The position numbers and the translations under genes are program-made. Positions 54,035 through 62,381 of a stretch of 64,000 bases of DNA are shown piece after piece. Every line of letters starts with the position of its first letter. Position 1 is the first letter of the stretch. Where the stretch lies: positions 124,001-188,000 of the forward strand of contig DASYAL010000074.1 in assembly GCA_036501365.1 (NCBI GenBank). The letters are read 5' to 3'. The notes under the pieces are model-generated. The model was not told the origin of the DNA and did no database searches. It saw only the letters and a list, made by a program, of their open reading frames with translations. This DNA is from CAIKMD01 sp036501365 (GTDB taxonomy: Bacteria > Pseudomonadota > Alphaproteobacteria > ATCC43930 > CGMCC-115725).

Positions 54035-54475
54035 TTAATGCTTCGCGTTGCGGCACGCTTCGGCGATCGCCGTGCTTTGGTCCGCGTTCAGAGGCTGGCC
54101 GTTGAAATAGGCCTGATTACCGCGCACCGTGACATAGCCGAGGATCGCCTTGCCCGAGGTTCCCGGCGGCAGCTTGAAACTCCCCTTGAAACGCTTGTCG
54201 ATCTCAATCGGGAAATTGTCGACGGTCGGCGATGGCGCGCTCGACGACGGCAGGTCGGCGGACGTGACGGCATGGCCGTTGGCGTCGACGCCGGGCTGAT
54301 AGTCGGCGCCCGGCACGGCGGGTTTGGCGGCGGCAAGCTCAGCGCAGGTCTGCGACGAGATCACCAGCGCGCCGTTCGGGGCCTGCGCCACGCCGCTAGG
54401 CGGCGGCGTCGGGACGTTGTCCGCCAACGCCCGCACAGCGAGTATCGTCAAACCGAAAACAAGCGCGAATCGCAT
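54035..54475 (-). CDS. Secreted protein of unknown function (146 aa)
   Basis: Not recognised. A signal peptide (MRFALVFGLTILAVRALA, cleaved near ALA) leads a Pro/Ala-rich segment, then a compact domain with DNFPIEIDKRFKGSFKLPPG and AILGYVTVRGNQAYFNGQPLN. One Cys near residue 44 and one near 142 could form a disulfide. It is probably periplasmic. ATG start; adjacent to proS on the same strand but 78 bp away with no obvious link. Function unknown. Confidence 0.65.
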   Translation of the reverse strand: MRFALVFGLTILAVRALADNVPTPPPSGVAQAPNGALVISSQTCAELAAAKPAVPGADYQPGVDANGHAVTSADLPSSSAPSPTVDNFPIEIDKRFKGSFKLPPGTSGKAILGYVTVRGNQAYFNGQPLNADQSTAIAEACRNAKH

Positions 54476-54551
54476 CGCGAAACACTAGCCGAAAGCACGC
54501 CGCTCGGCCAAGATGCGCCTCGGGGATTCGGCACGTTCATCGGGGGGACTC

Positions 54552-55841
54552 ATGCTCGAGCGCTTTTTCCAGCTCCGCGCCCATGGCACGACGGTGCGCA
54601 TCGAGGTGCTGGCCGGTTGCACCACCTTTCTCACCATGGCCTACATCATGTTCGTCAATCCGCTGATCCTCAGCGATGCCGGCATGGATCGCGGCGCGGT
54701 CTTCGTCGCGACCTGCATCGGCACCGCGATCGGCACGCTGATCATGGGCCTCTACGCCAATTATCCGCTCGCCCTGGCGCCAGGCATGGGCCTCAACGCC
54801 TATTTCACCTACGGCGTCGTCAAGGGCATGCATTATTCCTGGGAGGTCGCGCTCGGCGCGGTCCTGATTTCGGGCGTGCTGTTCCTGATCCTCAGTCTCT
54901 TGAAGTTGCGCGAATGGATCGTCGATTCGATCCCACAATCCCTGAAGATGGCAATCTCGGCCGGCATCGGCCTCTTCCTCGGCATCATCGCGTTGCACAA
55001 TGCCGGCATCGTCACCGGCTCGCCCGACACGCTCGTCACCCTGGGCGATATGAAAGCGCCGGGGACGATCCTCGCCGCGTGCGGCTTCCTCGCCATCGTC
55101 GCACTCGACGCGCGCAAGGTGCCGGGCGCGATCATCATCTCGGTGCTGGCCGTCACCGCGATCGGCGTCGCGCTCGGCGTCTCGCCTTTCGAAGGCATCG
55201 CCTCGGCACCGCCGAGCCTCGCGCCGACCTTCCTGAAGCTCGACCTCAAAGGCGCGCTCGACGCCGGGCTCATCACGATCGTCTTCGCCTTCTTCTTCGT
55301 CGATCTTTTCGACAATACCGGCACGCTGGTCGGCGTTGCTTATCGCGCCGGCCTCATCGCCAAGGACGGCAAGATCCCGCGGCTCAATCGCGTCTTCATC
55401 GCCGATTCGACGGCGACGATCTGCGGCTCGTTGCTCGGCACCACCACGGTCACGAGCTACATCGAGAGTGCCGCGGGCGTGCGCGCCGGCGGCCGCACCG
55501 GCCTCGTCGGGGTGGTGGTCGCGATCCTCTTTCTCTTGAGCCTCTTCCTCTCGCCGCTGGCCGGTTCGGTGGCCGCCTATGCCACGGCGCCGGCGCTGCT
55601 CTATGTCGCCTGCCTGATGACACGCGGCCTCGCCGAGATCGACTGGGAGGACCCGACCGAATACGCCCCCGCCGTCATTACCGCGATCGCCATGCCGTTG
55701 ACCTATTCCATCGCCACCGGCATCGCCTTTGGCTTCATCGCTTATGCGGTGGTCAAGCTGTTCTCGGGAAAGGCGCGCGATGTTAGCCCTGCTTTGGCGA
55801 TCCTGGCGGTACTCTTTCTCGTGAAATTTTCGGTTTTGTAA
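54552..55841 (+). CDS. NCS2-family purine permease, AzgA-like (429 aa)
   Basis: Fourteen-segment nucleobase transporter of the guanine/hypoxanthine (AzgA/GhxP) type. The family motifs GLYANYPLALAPGMGLNAYFTY (helix 3) and FFFVDLFDNTGTLVGVAYRAG with the acidic substrate-binding residue are present, as are NRVFIADSTATICGSLLGTT and SYIESAAGVRAGGRTGLV. The ATG at 54552 has GGGGGGA upstream. It imports hypoxanthine, guanine or adenine. It is transcribed alone, followed by a candidate ncRNA. Confidence 0.92.
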   Translation: MLERFFQLRAHGTTVRIEVLAGCTTFLTMAYIMFVNPLILSDAGMDRGAVFVATCIGTAIGTLIMGLYANYPLALAPGMGLNAYFTYGVVKGMHYSWEVALGAVLISGVLFLILSLLKLREWIVDSIPQSLKMAISAGIGLFLGIIALHNAGIVTGSPDTLVTLGDMKAPGTILAACGFLAIVALDARKVPGAIIISVLAVTAIGVALGVSPFEGIASAPPSLAPTFLKLDLKGALDAGLITIVFAFFFVDLFDNTGTLVGVAYRAGLIAKDGKIPRLNRVFIADSTATICGSLLGTTTVTSYIESAAGVRAGGRTGLVGVVVAILFLLSLFLSPLAGSVAAYATAPALLYVACLMTRGLAEIDWEDPTEYAPAVITAIAMPLTYSIATGIAFGFIAYAVVKLFSGKARDVSPALAILAVLFLVKFSVL

Positions 55842-55865
55842 GGAGAAGCGGGTTTTCCGCTAGAA

Positions 55866-56062
55866 TTTAGGTGACCTAAGCCGCCGTTTTTCATACACTC
55901 GTTTCGGCTTTCTCGGTTTCTGCGCAAGAAAGCGACCGATCCAAGTTTAGGGAGGAAAAGCCGTTAACGAACGGCTTGGGGATTCAACCCTTTCGAAGAA
56001 GCCGCTTAGGCGAAATGACAGCTGGCTAGGGCAAGATCACAGCGATCTTGCCTTATTTTTTT
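55866..56062 (+). ncRNA. Candidate structured small RNA with intrinsic terminator
   Basis: The 318-bp gap between the purine permease and the methyltransferase holds no ORF but strong structure. CCTAAGC (55875-55881) pairs with GCTTAGG (56004-56010) as a closing stem. Inside are an apical hairpin, TCGGTTTCT (55913-55921) with AGAAA...CCGA (to 55939), and a perfect 8-bp hairpin AAGCCGTT-AACG-AACGGCTT (55958-55977). A TAGAAT -10-like element (55861-55866) and the palindrome TTAGGTGACCTAA (55867-55879) mark the 5' side. The intrinsic terminator at 56030-56062 ends it. The layout resembles 6S RNA, but it was not identified. Confidence 0.45.
56030..56062 (+). terminator. Rho-independent terminator of the candidate small RNA
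   Basis: Stem GGCAAGATC (56030-56038) / GATCTTGCC (56044-56052), loop ACAGC, then TTATTTTTTT. It lies 190 bp after the purine permease stop, which is far for that gene and fits a separate transcript. Confidence 0.85.
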
Positions 56063-56159
56063 GCCTGTATTGGCCCTGTGCGACTAAGACCGGATCGATT
56101 ACTTTGGCGCTGTGTCGCTGCTTTCGCCCTATTCTCCGGTGACTTCGCCAAATCCGAAT

Positions 56160-56897
56160 ATGTCCGACGATACCGTCCTCTGCCCGGCCTGCGCCCAGAC
56201 ATCGGCACGACCGGCCTTCGTCAAATCAGGGTATCCGTTCCGCCGCTGCGCCGCCTGCGGCTTCCTGTTCGCCTCGCCCTATCCGAGCGCCGAGCAGCTC
56301 GCTGCCTATTACAACGACGCCTCGCGCACCCCGACCGAGGACCATTTCAACAAGGCGGCATCGCGCCGCCGGCGTGCGTTCCTGCGTGCGCTGCGCTTCC
56401 TGCGCTATGTCGTCCCCGGCCGCAGCGTGCTCGATCTCGGCTGCGGCGGCGGTTTCATGGTCGAAGCCTTCGGCCGGTTGGGCGCGCGCGCCGGCGGCCT
56501 CGATATCAGCGCCGGCGCCATCGCCTATGCGCGCAAGCATTTCCCGCGCGGCACGTTCTATTGCGAGCCGATGGAGACCTTCCGCGCCCGCGGCCTACAA
56601 TTCGATTTCGTATTCTCGTCCGAGGTCTTGGAGCACGTGCCGGGACCGGACGAGCTGCTGGCGAGTTTCGCCGCCGTGACCAAGCCGGGCGGCCACCTCT
56701 TTGTCGCCTCGCCCGATGCGGGCCATCCGCTGGTGCCGGCGAACATCGCCGACTGGGATCAGGTCGCACCGCCCGAGCATATCCAGCTCTTCAACCGCGA
56801 GAATGCGCGCATCCTCTTCGCGCGCTTTGGCTTCGAACTCGCGAAGGCCTATCCCAACAAGAAGCCCGGCCTGTCGCTGCTGTTCAAGCGGATTTAG
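56160..56897 (+). CDS. Class I SAM-dependent methyltransferase with N-terminal zinc finger (245 aa)
   Basis: The N-terminus carries a CPAC...CAAC zinc-ribbon (residues about 6-40, cf. hypothetical protein methyltransferases of the Methyltransf_23 type), followed by a SAM-binding fold: motif I VLDLGCGGGFM, motif II GLDISAGAIAYARKHF, and motif III FSSEVLEHVPGPDELLASF. The H-x-x-x-F...ENARILF end segment is typical of small-molecule or sugar methyltransferases. The ATG at 56160 is chosen; an upstream in-frame GTG at 56112 would add 16 residues. Substrate unknown; polysaccharide modification is possible. Confidence 0.82.
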   Translation: MSDDTVLCPACAQTSARPAFVKSGYPFRRCAACGFLFASPYPSAEQLAAYYNDASRTPTEDHFNKAASRRRRAFLRALRFLRYVVPGRSVLDLGCGGGFMVEAFGRLGARAGGLDISAGAIAYARKHFPRGTFYCEPMETFRARGLQFDFVFSSEVLEHVPGPDELLASFAAVTKPGGHLFVASPDAGHPLVPANIADWDQVAPPEHIQLFNRENARILFARFGFELAKAYPNKKPGLSLLFKRI

Positions 56898-56912
56898 CTA
56901 GCACAGGTGGGA

Positions 56913-57064
56913 CCGAATCTTCAGGTCGTCGACCCGTTCAGGCGCTCTTCGCGCATGAACCCGAAGGGGCCGCGCGTCGCAGCGCGGCCGGGTCGACCGT
57001 CGTGCGAAGCCACTCTTAAAGATGCTTCGCAAGACGCCGGCGTCCTGAAGATTCGGACGCCGGC
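56913..57064. repeat. Multi-hairpin inverted-repeat element
   Basis: A 150-bp block of nested inverted repeats. The outermost arms are a perfect 13-bp pair, CCGAATCTTCAGG (56913-56925) and CCTGAAGATTCGG (57044-57056). Within lie GTCGACCCG/CGGGTCGAC (56928-56936, 56989-56997), GTTCAgGCGC-TCTTC-GCGCaTGAAC (56936-56960), GGCCGCGC/GCGCGGCC (56968-56989) and GCGAAGC/GCTTCGC (57004-57030). A 10-bp hairpin GCCGGCGTCC/GGACGCCGGC (57036-57064) competes with the outer arm. It spans the methyltransferase 3' flank and the last codons of tag. It may be a structured RNA, a mobile palindromic element or a bidirectional terminator. Confidence 0.6.
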
Positions 57065-57615
57065 TTTGCTGCGCTCGTCTTGCTCGCCCAGGGCGGGCTC
57101 AGCTTCGCGATCCGCCCATGCACCGGGCAGCTCGGCACATGCGCACCCTTCAGATAGCCGAGGCTCATCAGGAACTCGCCGACGATCTCGCCGCCGGTAA
57201 AGCGGAAGGTGTCACGGAAGAGCTTCACCCAACGCTCCTTGGAGCGCGGGTGATGCGCATCGAGCCAGGCGGCGAAGGAGCCATGGCTTTGGCGGATGGC
57301 CTTTAGCCGCTTGGCGTTCTCGATCACCGCCTCGATCTTCAAGCGGTTACGGATGATGCCGGAATCGGCCATCAGCCGCTTCACGTCGCGCGGGGTGAAG
57401 GCCGCGATCTTGTCGATGTCGAAACCGCGGAAGGCAGCGTTGAAGGCGGCGCGTTTCTTCAGCACCGTCAGCCAGGAGAGGCCGGCCTGGTTGATCTCGA
57501 GGGCCAAGCGCTCGAACAGCACGGCATCCTCGCGCGCCGGGAAGCCATATTCACTTCCGTGATAGTCGCCGTGGAAAGGATGGCCGGGCGCGAGCCGGCA
57601 ATACGCGGCGCTCAT
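57016..57615 (-). CDS. tag: DNA-3-methyladenine glycosylase I (199 aa)
   Basis: Base-excision repair glycosylase removing 3-methyladenine. The zinc-snap ligands are conserved: C6 and H19 (13 apart as in E. coli Tag) plus the C-terminal HVPSC pair. The core SWLTVLKKRAAFNAAFRGFDIDKIAAF and IIRNRLKIEAVIENAKR matches the family. The start ATG at 57615 gives a normal N-terminus; the frame is open upstream but antisense to other genes. The last 35 residues (after HGRIAKL) are a variable tail running into the inverted-repeat element. Confidence 0.93.
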   Translation of the reverse strand: MSAAYCRLAPGHPFHGDYHGSEYGFPAREDAVLFERLALEINQAGLSWLTVLKKRAAFNAAFRGFDIDKIAAFTPRDVKRLMADSGIIRNRLKIEAVIENAKRLKAIRQSHGSFAAWLDAHHPRSKERWVKLFRDTFRFTGGEIVGEFLMSLGYLKGAHVPSCPVHGRIAKLSPPWASKTSAAKPASESSGRRRLAKHL

Positions 57616-57620
57616 CGTCG

Positions 57621-57854
57621 CTAGGATCGCAGATTGACGAGGCCGAAGCGGATGACCGCATACATGATCAGCCACAGGATCGCGGCGATGATACTGGTCA
57701 TGCCGACTTTGAACCACAGCCGCGGATTGGCCGGCGCGCCGGCGGCATGAGCGAGATCGCCTTGTTCCGCCGGCTTCACGCCCCAAGGCAGTACGGCGAA
57801 GAGCGCGAGCCACCAGATCACGATATACATGGCGACGCCGACAAACCAACTCAT
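57621..57854 (-). CDS. DUF1467 family small membrane protein (77 aa)
   Basis: Two-helix protein (about residues 3-24 and 48-70) with MYIVIWWLALFAVLPWGV and WFKVGMTSIIAAILWLIMYAV, typical of DUF1467 in alphaproteobacteria. Members are almost always found next to mce and proS or lol genes. Function is unknown. The ATG lies 4 bp after the mce stop, so it is cotranscribed; it ends 6 bp before tag. Confidence 0.88.
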   Translation of the reverse strand: MSWFVGVAMYIVIWWLALFAVLPWGVKPAEQGDLAHAAGAPANPRLWFKVGMTSIIAAILWLIMYAVIRFGLVNLRS

Positions 57855-57858
57855 GAAC

Positions 57859-58263
<405 letters not shown>

Positions 58264-58306
58264 GTGACCGGTTTTAGCGCAGCGCGCGGATGCCTAGAAG
58301 CGACAT

Positions 58307-59881
58307 TCAGTCGCCGGCAATCGGCCGGCTTGCCTCGCTCGGCAAAGGTTGACGCACCGGACTCAGCCCCGCGGGGATACGCAAGGCGAGGCCCAGCAAG
58401 ACGATCGTCAGCACGCCGGCGATTAAATAGACGTTATGAATCGCGGCGGCGATGGCATCGGATAGCCGCAAGGTCTCGACGGCGCCGAGCGTCGCGCGGG
58501 TCGCCGGCTCCAAGAGGCGGTTGATCGCATCGTCGGCGCCCGCGATCCGCTGGCCGACGACGAAATTGAACACCGCGCCGAAGATCGCCGTGCCGACCGC
58601 CTGGCCGACGGTGCGCAGGAACATGTTCGCCGAGGTCGCGGCCCCCCGCTCGCTCCAGCCGACGCTGGTCTGCACCGCGACGACGAAGGTGGTGTTGCTA
58701 AAGCCCATGCCGAGGCCGAGCACCGCGGCGGCGAAAGCCGCCCAGGCCGGACCGTTGGCCGGCGTCGCGGTCAAGAGCAGCGCCGCGCCGGCGACCATGA
58801 TCACCCCGCCCCAGAGCGCCGCCGCGCGGTAGGAGATGCGCACCATCAACCGGCCGGCGCCGAACGTGCCGAAGGTCCAGAGCACCGAGGCCGCGCCGAG
58901 TGCCAGGCCCGCGACCGCCGGACTCGCGCCCATCGCGCCCTGCACATAGGTCGGCAGGAAGGCGCCGTTGCACATCATCAGCGCGCCGATCGCAAAGGAG
59001 CCGATATTGCCGAGAACGATGATCGGCAGCCGCCACAGCCGGAACGGCACGATCGGCTCGCGGATGCGCGCTTCCTGCCAAACGAGGGCGGCGAGCGCCG
59101 CGACGGCGAGTGCGCTCAGGCCGATCAGCATCTCGCTGTCGAGGTTGCGTGCCTGCACCAGCACGACCATCAGCGCGCCGATGCCGATCATCAGCAATAC
59201 GGCGCCGAGATAATCGATCTCGTGGCGTTGCGGCGCGATCCGCTCCTTGAGGAAGATCGCGAGCATCGCCATGGTGGCGATGCTGACCGGAATGTTGATC
59301 CAGAACACCAGCGCCCAATGCAAGTGCTCGACGATGAAGCCGCCGAGCACCGGTCCGGCGATCGCCGAGGTGCCGAACACCGCCGAGAGGTAGCCCTGCA
59401 CCATCGCCCGCTCTTTCGGCGGGTAGACGTCACCGAGGATGGTCCAGGCGATCGGCTGGATCGCGCCGGAGCCGAAGCCCTGAATGGTCCGGAGCGCGAT
59501 CAGCGGCACCATGCCCCAGGCAAAGCCGCAAGCGGTCGAGGCCAAGAGGAACATGGTCGCGCCGACGATGAAGACGCGCTTGCGGCCATAGACATCGGCC
59601 AAGCGCCCGTAGATCGGCGTCGCGGCGGCCTGCGCCAGCAGATAAGACGCGAAGACCCAGCTGAAGAGGTGGAAGCCGCCGAGATCGGCGACGATGGTCG
59701 GCATCGCGGTGCCAACGATGGTCGCTTCGACCGCCGCCATGAACTGCGCCATCATGCAGGCGGCGAGGATATAGCCGCGCCCGCGCGGCGCGGCGGCGCT
59801 CTCCTCGCTCGAAGCTAGGCTCTTGTCCACGTCACGCAGGCTAGCGAGCGCTCGCGGCAGAGACCAATGCGTCTCGCGCAT
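58307..59881 (-). CDS. MFS transporter, DHA2 (14-TM) drug-efflux type (524 aa)
   Basis: EmrB/QacA-like multidrug exporter. The loop 2-3 motif is GRLADVYGRKRVF, motif C-like GPVLGGFIVEHLHWALVFWINIPVS lies in helix 5, and about 14 helices are predicted. The N-terminal residues 1-34 are variable and cytoplasmic. The ATG at 59881 lacks a clear ribosome binding site; a GTG 17 codons later is an alternative. It is inserted between rnj and mce, which in many relatives are closer together. Confidence 0.88.
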   Translation of the reverse strand: MRETHWSLPRALASLRDVDKSLASSEESAAAPRGRGYILAACMMAQFMAAVEATIVGTAMPTIVADLGGFHLFSWVFASYLLAQAAATPIYGRLADVYGRKRVFIVGATMFLLASTACGFAWGMVPLIALRTIQGFGSGAIQPIAWTILGDVYPPKERAMVQGYLSAVFGTSAIAGPVLGGFIVEHLHWALVFWINIPVSIATMAMLAIFLKERIAPQRHEIDYLGAVLLMIGIGALMVVLVQARNLDSEMLIGLSALAVAALAALVWQEARIREPIVPFRLWRLPIIVLGNIGSFAIGALMMCNGAFLPTYVQGAMGASPAVAGLALGAASVLWTFGTFGAGRLMVRISYRAAALWGGVIMVAGAALLLTATPANGPAWAAFAAAVLGLGMGFSNTTFVVAVQTSVGWSERGAATSANMFLRTVGQAVGTAIFGAVFNFVVGQRIAGADDAINRLLEPATRATLGAVETLRLSDAIAAAIHNVYLIAGVLTIVLLGLALRIPAGLSPVRQPLPSEASRPIAGD

Positions 59882-59908
59882 GGCCGGAAGCCACCGGCGC
59901 GAGAACCT

Positions 59909-61573
59909 TCAAATCCGCACCACATGCACGTCGGTGACCGGACGCTTGCCGTGCCAAGCCTTGAGCGCGCGGCGGATCGCGACCCGCACCGCCTCGCGCA
60001 GAGCCTCGTCGTCGCGGCGGTCTCGCAAGGACAGGTCCTCGATCGCCTCTTCGATGCAATCGCGTAACTCCGCAGCAGCCGCAACGGCGTCCTCGGCGAG
60101 GCCCTGCACCGTCACCTGCGGCGGCGCCTTGAGCTTACCGTCGCGATCGACCACCACCGTCGCCATCGCCGCGCCGTTCCACACCATGCGCTGGCGATTC
60201 TTCAGTGCCTCGCCGCCCAGCGGCAACAGCGTCTTGCCGTCGGCGACCAGACGGCCGGTCGGCACTTCGCCGATCACGCCGGGCTCGCCCGGCGCGAGCT
60301 TCACCATCTGGCCGTTGCACGTGACGAGCGCGTGGCGCGCGCCTTGCTCCTCGGCAAGCTTGGCATGCGCCATCAGATGCCGCGCCTCGCCATGCACCGG
60401 CAGCGCGATCCGCGGCTTGACCAGAGCATACATGCGCGCAAGCTCGTCCTGCGCCGGATGGCCCGAGACATGGACGAAATGATCGTGCTCGGAAATGATC
60501 TCGACGCCGATATGGGCGAGCTTGTTCTGCAAGCGGCCGATCGCGCGCTCGTTGCCGGGAATGACGCGCGACGAGAAGATCACCGTGTCGCCTGGCTCGA
60601 GCACGATTTCGGGATGCTCGTCCTCGGCGATGCGCCAGAGCGCCGCACGCGGCTCGCCCTGGCTGCCGGTACAGATCAGCACCACCTTGTCGCGCGGCAG
60701 ATAGGCGGCCTCCTCGTCGGTCAGGAACGGCACGATATTCTCGAGATAGCCGGTCTCGCGCGCGGCGTGATCCATGCGCCAGAGGGAGCGCCCGACCAGC
60801 GCCGCATGGCGGTCGTTGGCGGCGGCCGCGGCGGCGATCGAGGCGAGGCGCGCGACATTCGAGGCAAAACAGGCGACCGCCACCCGCTCCTTCTGCTGCC
60901 CGACAAGATCGATCAGCGATTTGCGGACATCGGCCTCGGAGCCGGCCTCGCCGGGCCGCAGCGCGTTGGTCGAATCGCACACCATCGCCAGCACGCCCTC
61001 CTCGCCGAGGCGCTTGAGCGCCGCCTCGTCGGCGGTCGGGCCGACCAGCGGATCGGCATCGAATTTCCAGTCGCCGGTATGAAGCACGGTGCCGAACGGC
61101 GTGCGCAGCACGACGGCATTGGGCTCGGGGATCGAATGGGTGAGCGTGATCAGCTCCAGCTCGAACTGCCCGACCGAGAAGCGGCCCGACATCGGCACTT
61201 CGTGCAGCGGCACCTCGTGCTCGAGCCCGGCCTCGATCAATTTCTGGCGCAGCACCGCCGCCGTGAACGGCGTCGCATAGACCGGGCAGCGCAAGCGCTT
61301 CCAGAGATGCTGCACCGCGCCGATATGGTCCTCATGCGCATGGGTGCAGACGAGGCCGTCGAGCCGGTCGGCGCGCTGCGCGATGAAATCGGGATCGGCC
61401 ATGATGATGTCGACGCCGGGCACGGTGTCGTCGGCGAAGGTGATGCCGCAATCGATCATCAGCCAACGGCCGCCATAGCCGTAAAGGCTCATATTCATGC
61501 CGATCTCGCCGACGCCGCCGAGCGCCAGAAAGACCAGCTCGTCCGGACGGTTGATGCTGTTGTCAGCGCTCAT
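59909..61573 (-). CDS. rnj: Ribonuclease J (554 aa)
   Basis: Metallo-beta-lactamase/beta-CASP RNase with 5'-exonuclease and endonuclease activity on mRNA and rRNA. The metal-binding motif HAHEDHIGA, the GCDSTN-like MVCDSTNA, the beta-CASP segment VALICTGSQGEPRAAL and HVSGHPAQDEL are present, followed by the RNase J C-terminal domain. The ATG at 61573 matches family N-termini. Upstream coaX is 11 bp away on the same strand. Confidence 0.95.
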   Translation of the reverse strand: MSADNSINRPDELVFLALGGVGEIGMNMSLYGYGGRWLMIDCGITFADDTVPGVDIIMADPDFIAQRADRLDGLVCTHAHEDHIGAVQHLWKRLRCPVYATPFTAAVLRQKLIEAGLEHEVPLHEVPMSGRFSVGQFELELITLTHSIPEPNAVVLRTPFGTVLHTGDWKFDADPLVGPTADEAALKRLGEEGVLAMVCDSTNALRPGEAGSEADVRKSLIDLVGQQKERVAVACFASNVARLASIAAAAAANDRHAALVGRSLWRMDHAARETGYLENIVPFLTDEEAAYLPRDKVVLICTGSQGEPRAALWRIAEDEHPEIVLEPGDTVIFSSRVIPGNERAIGRLQNKLAHIGVEIISEHDHFVHVSGHPAQDELARMYALVKPRIALPVHGEARHLMAHAKLAEEQGARHALVTCNGQMVKLAPGEPGVIGEVPTGRLVADGKTLLPLGGEALKNRQRMVWNGAAMATVVVDRDGKLKAPPQVTVQGLAEDAVAAAAELRDCIEEAIEDLSLRDRRDDEALREAVRVAIRRALKAWHGKRPVTDVHVVRI

Positions 61574-61584
61574 TCTCGGCTGGC

Positions 61585-62373
61585 TCAGACCGAAATCGTC
61601 GTCGGCTTGCGGTTGCGCTCGTAAACCAGCCGCAAGCCCCAAAGGTTCAATGTGCCGTCGACGCGCTCGATCAAGGGGCTCGCATGCTCGAAGACCGGCG
61701 CGAGGCCCCCAGTCGCGATCACCCGCATCTGGGCGCCGAACTCAGCGGTGATGCGGGTGACGATGCCCTCGATCAAGCCGACATAGCCCCAATAGATGCC
61801 CGATTGCATGCAGGCGACGGTGTTGGTGCCGATAACCTTCGCCGTCGAATGGATCGCGACGCTCGGCAGCTTCGCCGCCGCCTGCTCGAGCGCCTGGAGC
61901 GACAGGTTGACGCCCGGCGCGATCACGCCGCCGCGATAGTTGCCGGCCGCGTCGATCACGTCGAAGGTCGTCGCGGTGCCGAAATCGAGGACGATCGCGG
62001 CGCCGGGATAGCGGTCATGCGCCGCGATGGTGTTGATGAGGCGGTCGGCGCCGACCTCCTCGGGCCGGTCGACCAGCGCCTTCATGCCGAGCTCGACCCC
62101 GGCCTCGCCGACCATCAGCGGCGTCGAGGCGCAATAATCCTGGCAGAATTTGACGAGGTTGAAATTCGCGTCGGGCACAACGCTGGCGATGATCGTCCCC
62201 GAGATGCGCCCGCGGGTGAAGCCGGCGAGGCTGAGCAGATGATCGAGCCAGACGACGTATTCGTCGGCGGTACGCTTCGCTTCGGTCGCGGCGCGCCAGG
62301 CTCCTTGCAGCCGGTCGCCGTCCCATAGGGCGAACACCGTGTTGGTGTTGTTGGCGTTGATCGCGAGCAGCAT
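61585..62373 (-). CDS. coaX: Type III pantothenate kinase (262 aa)
   Basis: First enzyme of coenzyme A synthesis, type III (feedback- and K-dependent class) of the ASKHA fold. GADRLINTIAAHDRY and LDFGTATTFDVID are diagnostic. In the first motif the family usually reads DxGNT; here it is NANNT (MLLAINANNTNTVFAL), so the usual first Asp is Asn6. Otherwise length and order match. It lies between birA and rnj. Confidence 0.93.
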   Translation of the reverse strand: MLLAINANNTNTVFALWDGDRLQGAWRAATEAKRTADEYVVWLDHLLSLAGFTRGRISGTIIASVVPDANFNLVKFCQDYCASTPLMVGEAGVELGMKALVDRPEEVGADRLINTIAAHDRYPGAAIVLDFGTATTFDVIDAAGNYRGGVIAPGVNLSLQALEQAAAKLPSVAIHSTAKVIGTNTVACMQSGIYWGYVGLIEGIVTRITAEFGAQMRVIATGGLAPVFEHASPLIERVDGTLNLWGLRLVYERNRKPTTISV

Positions 62374-62381
62374 GGCGACTC

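Noticed and set aside
55842..56062. RNase P RNA, tmRNA or SRP RNA
   Set aside because: The conserved GAGGAAAGTCC, GGGG...TTTCGAC and GGTCAGGTCCGGAAGG type motifs of these RNAs are absent.
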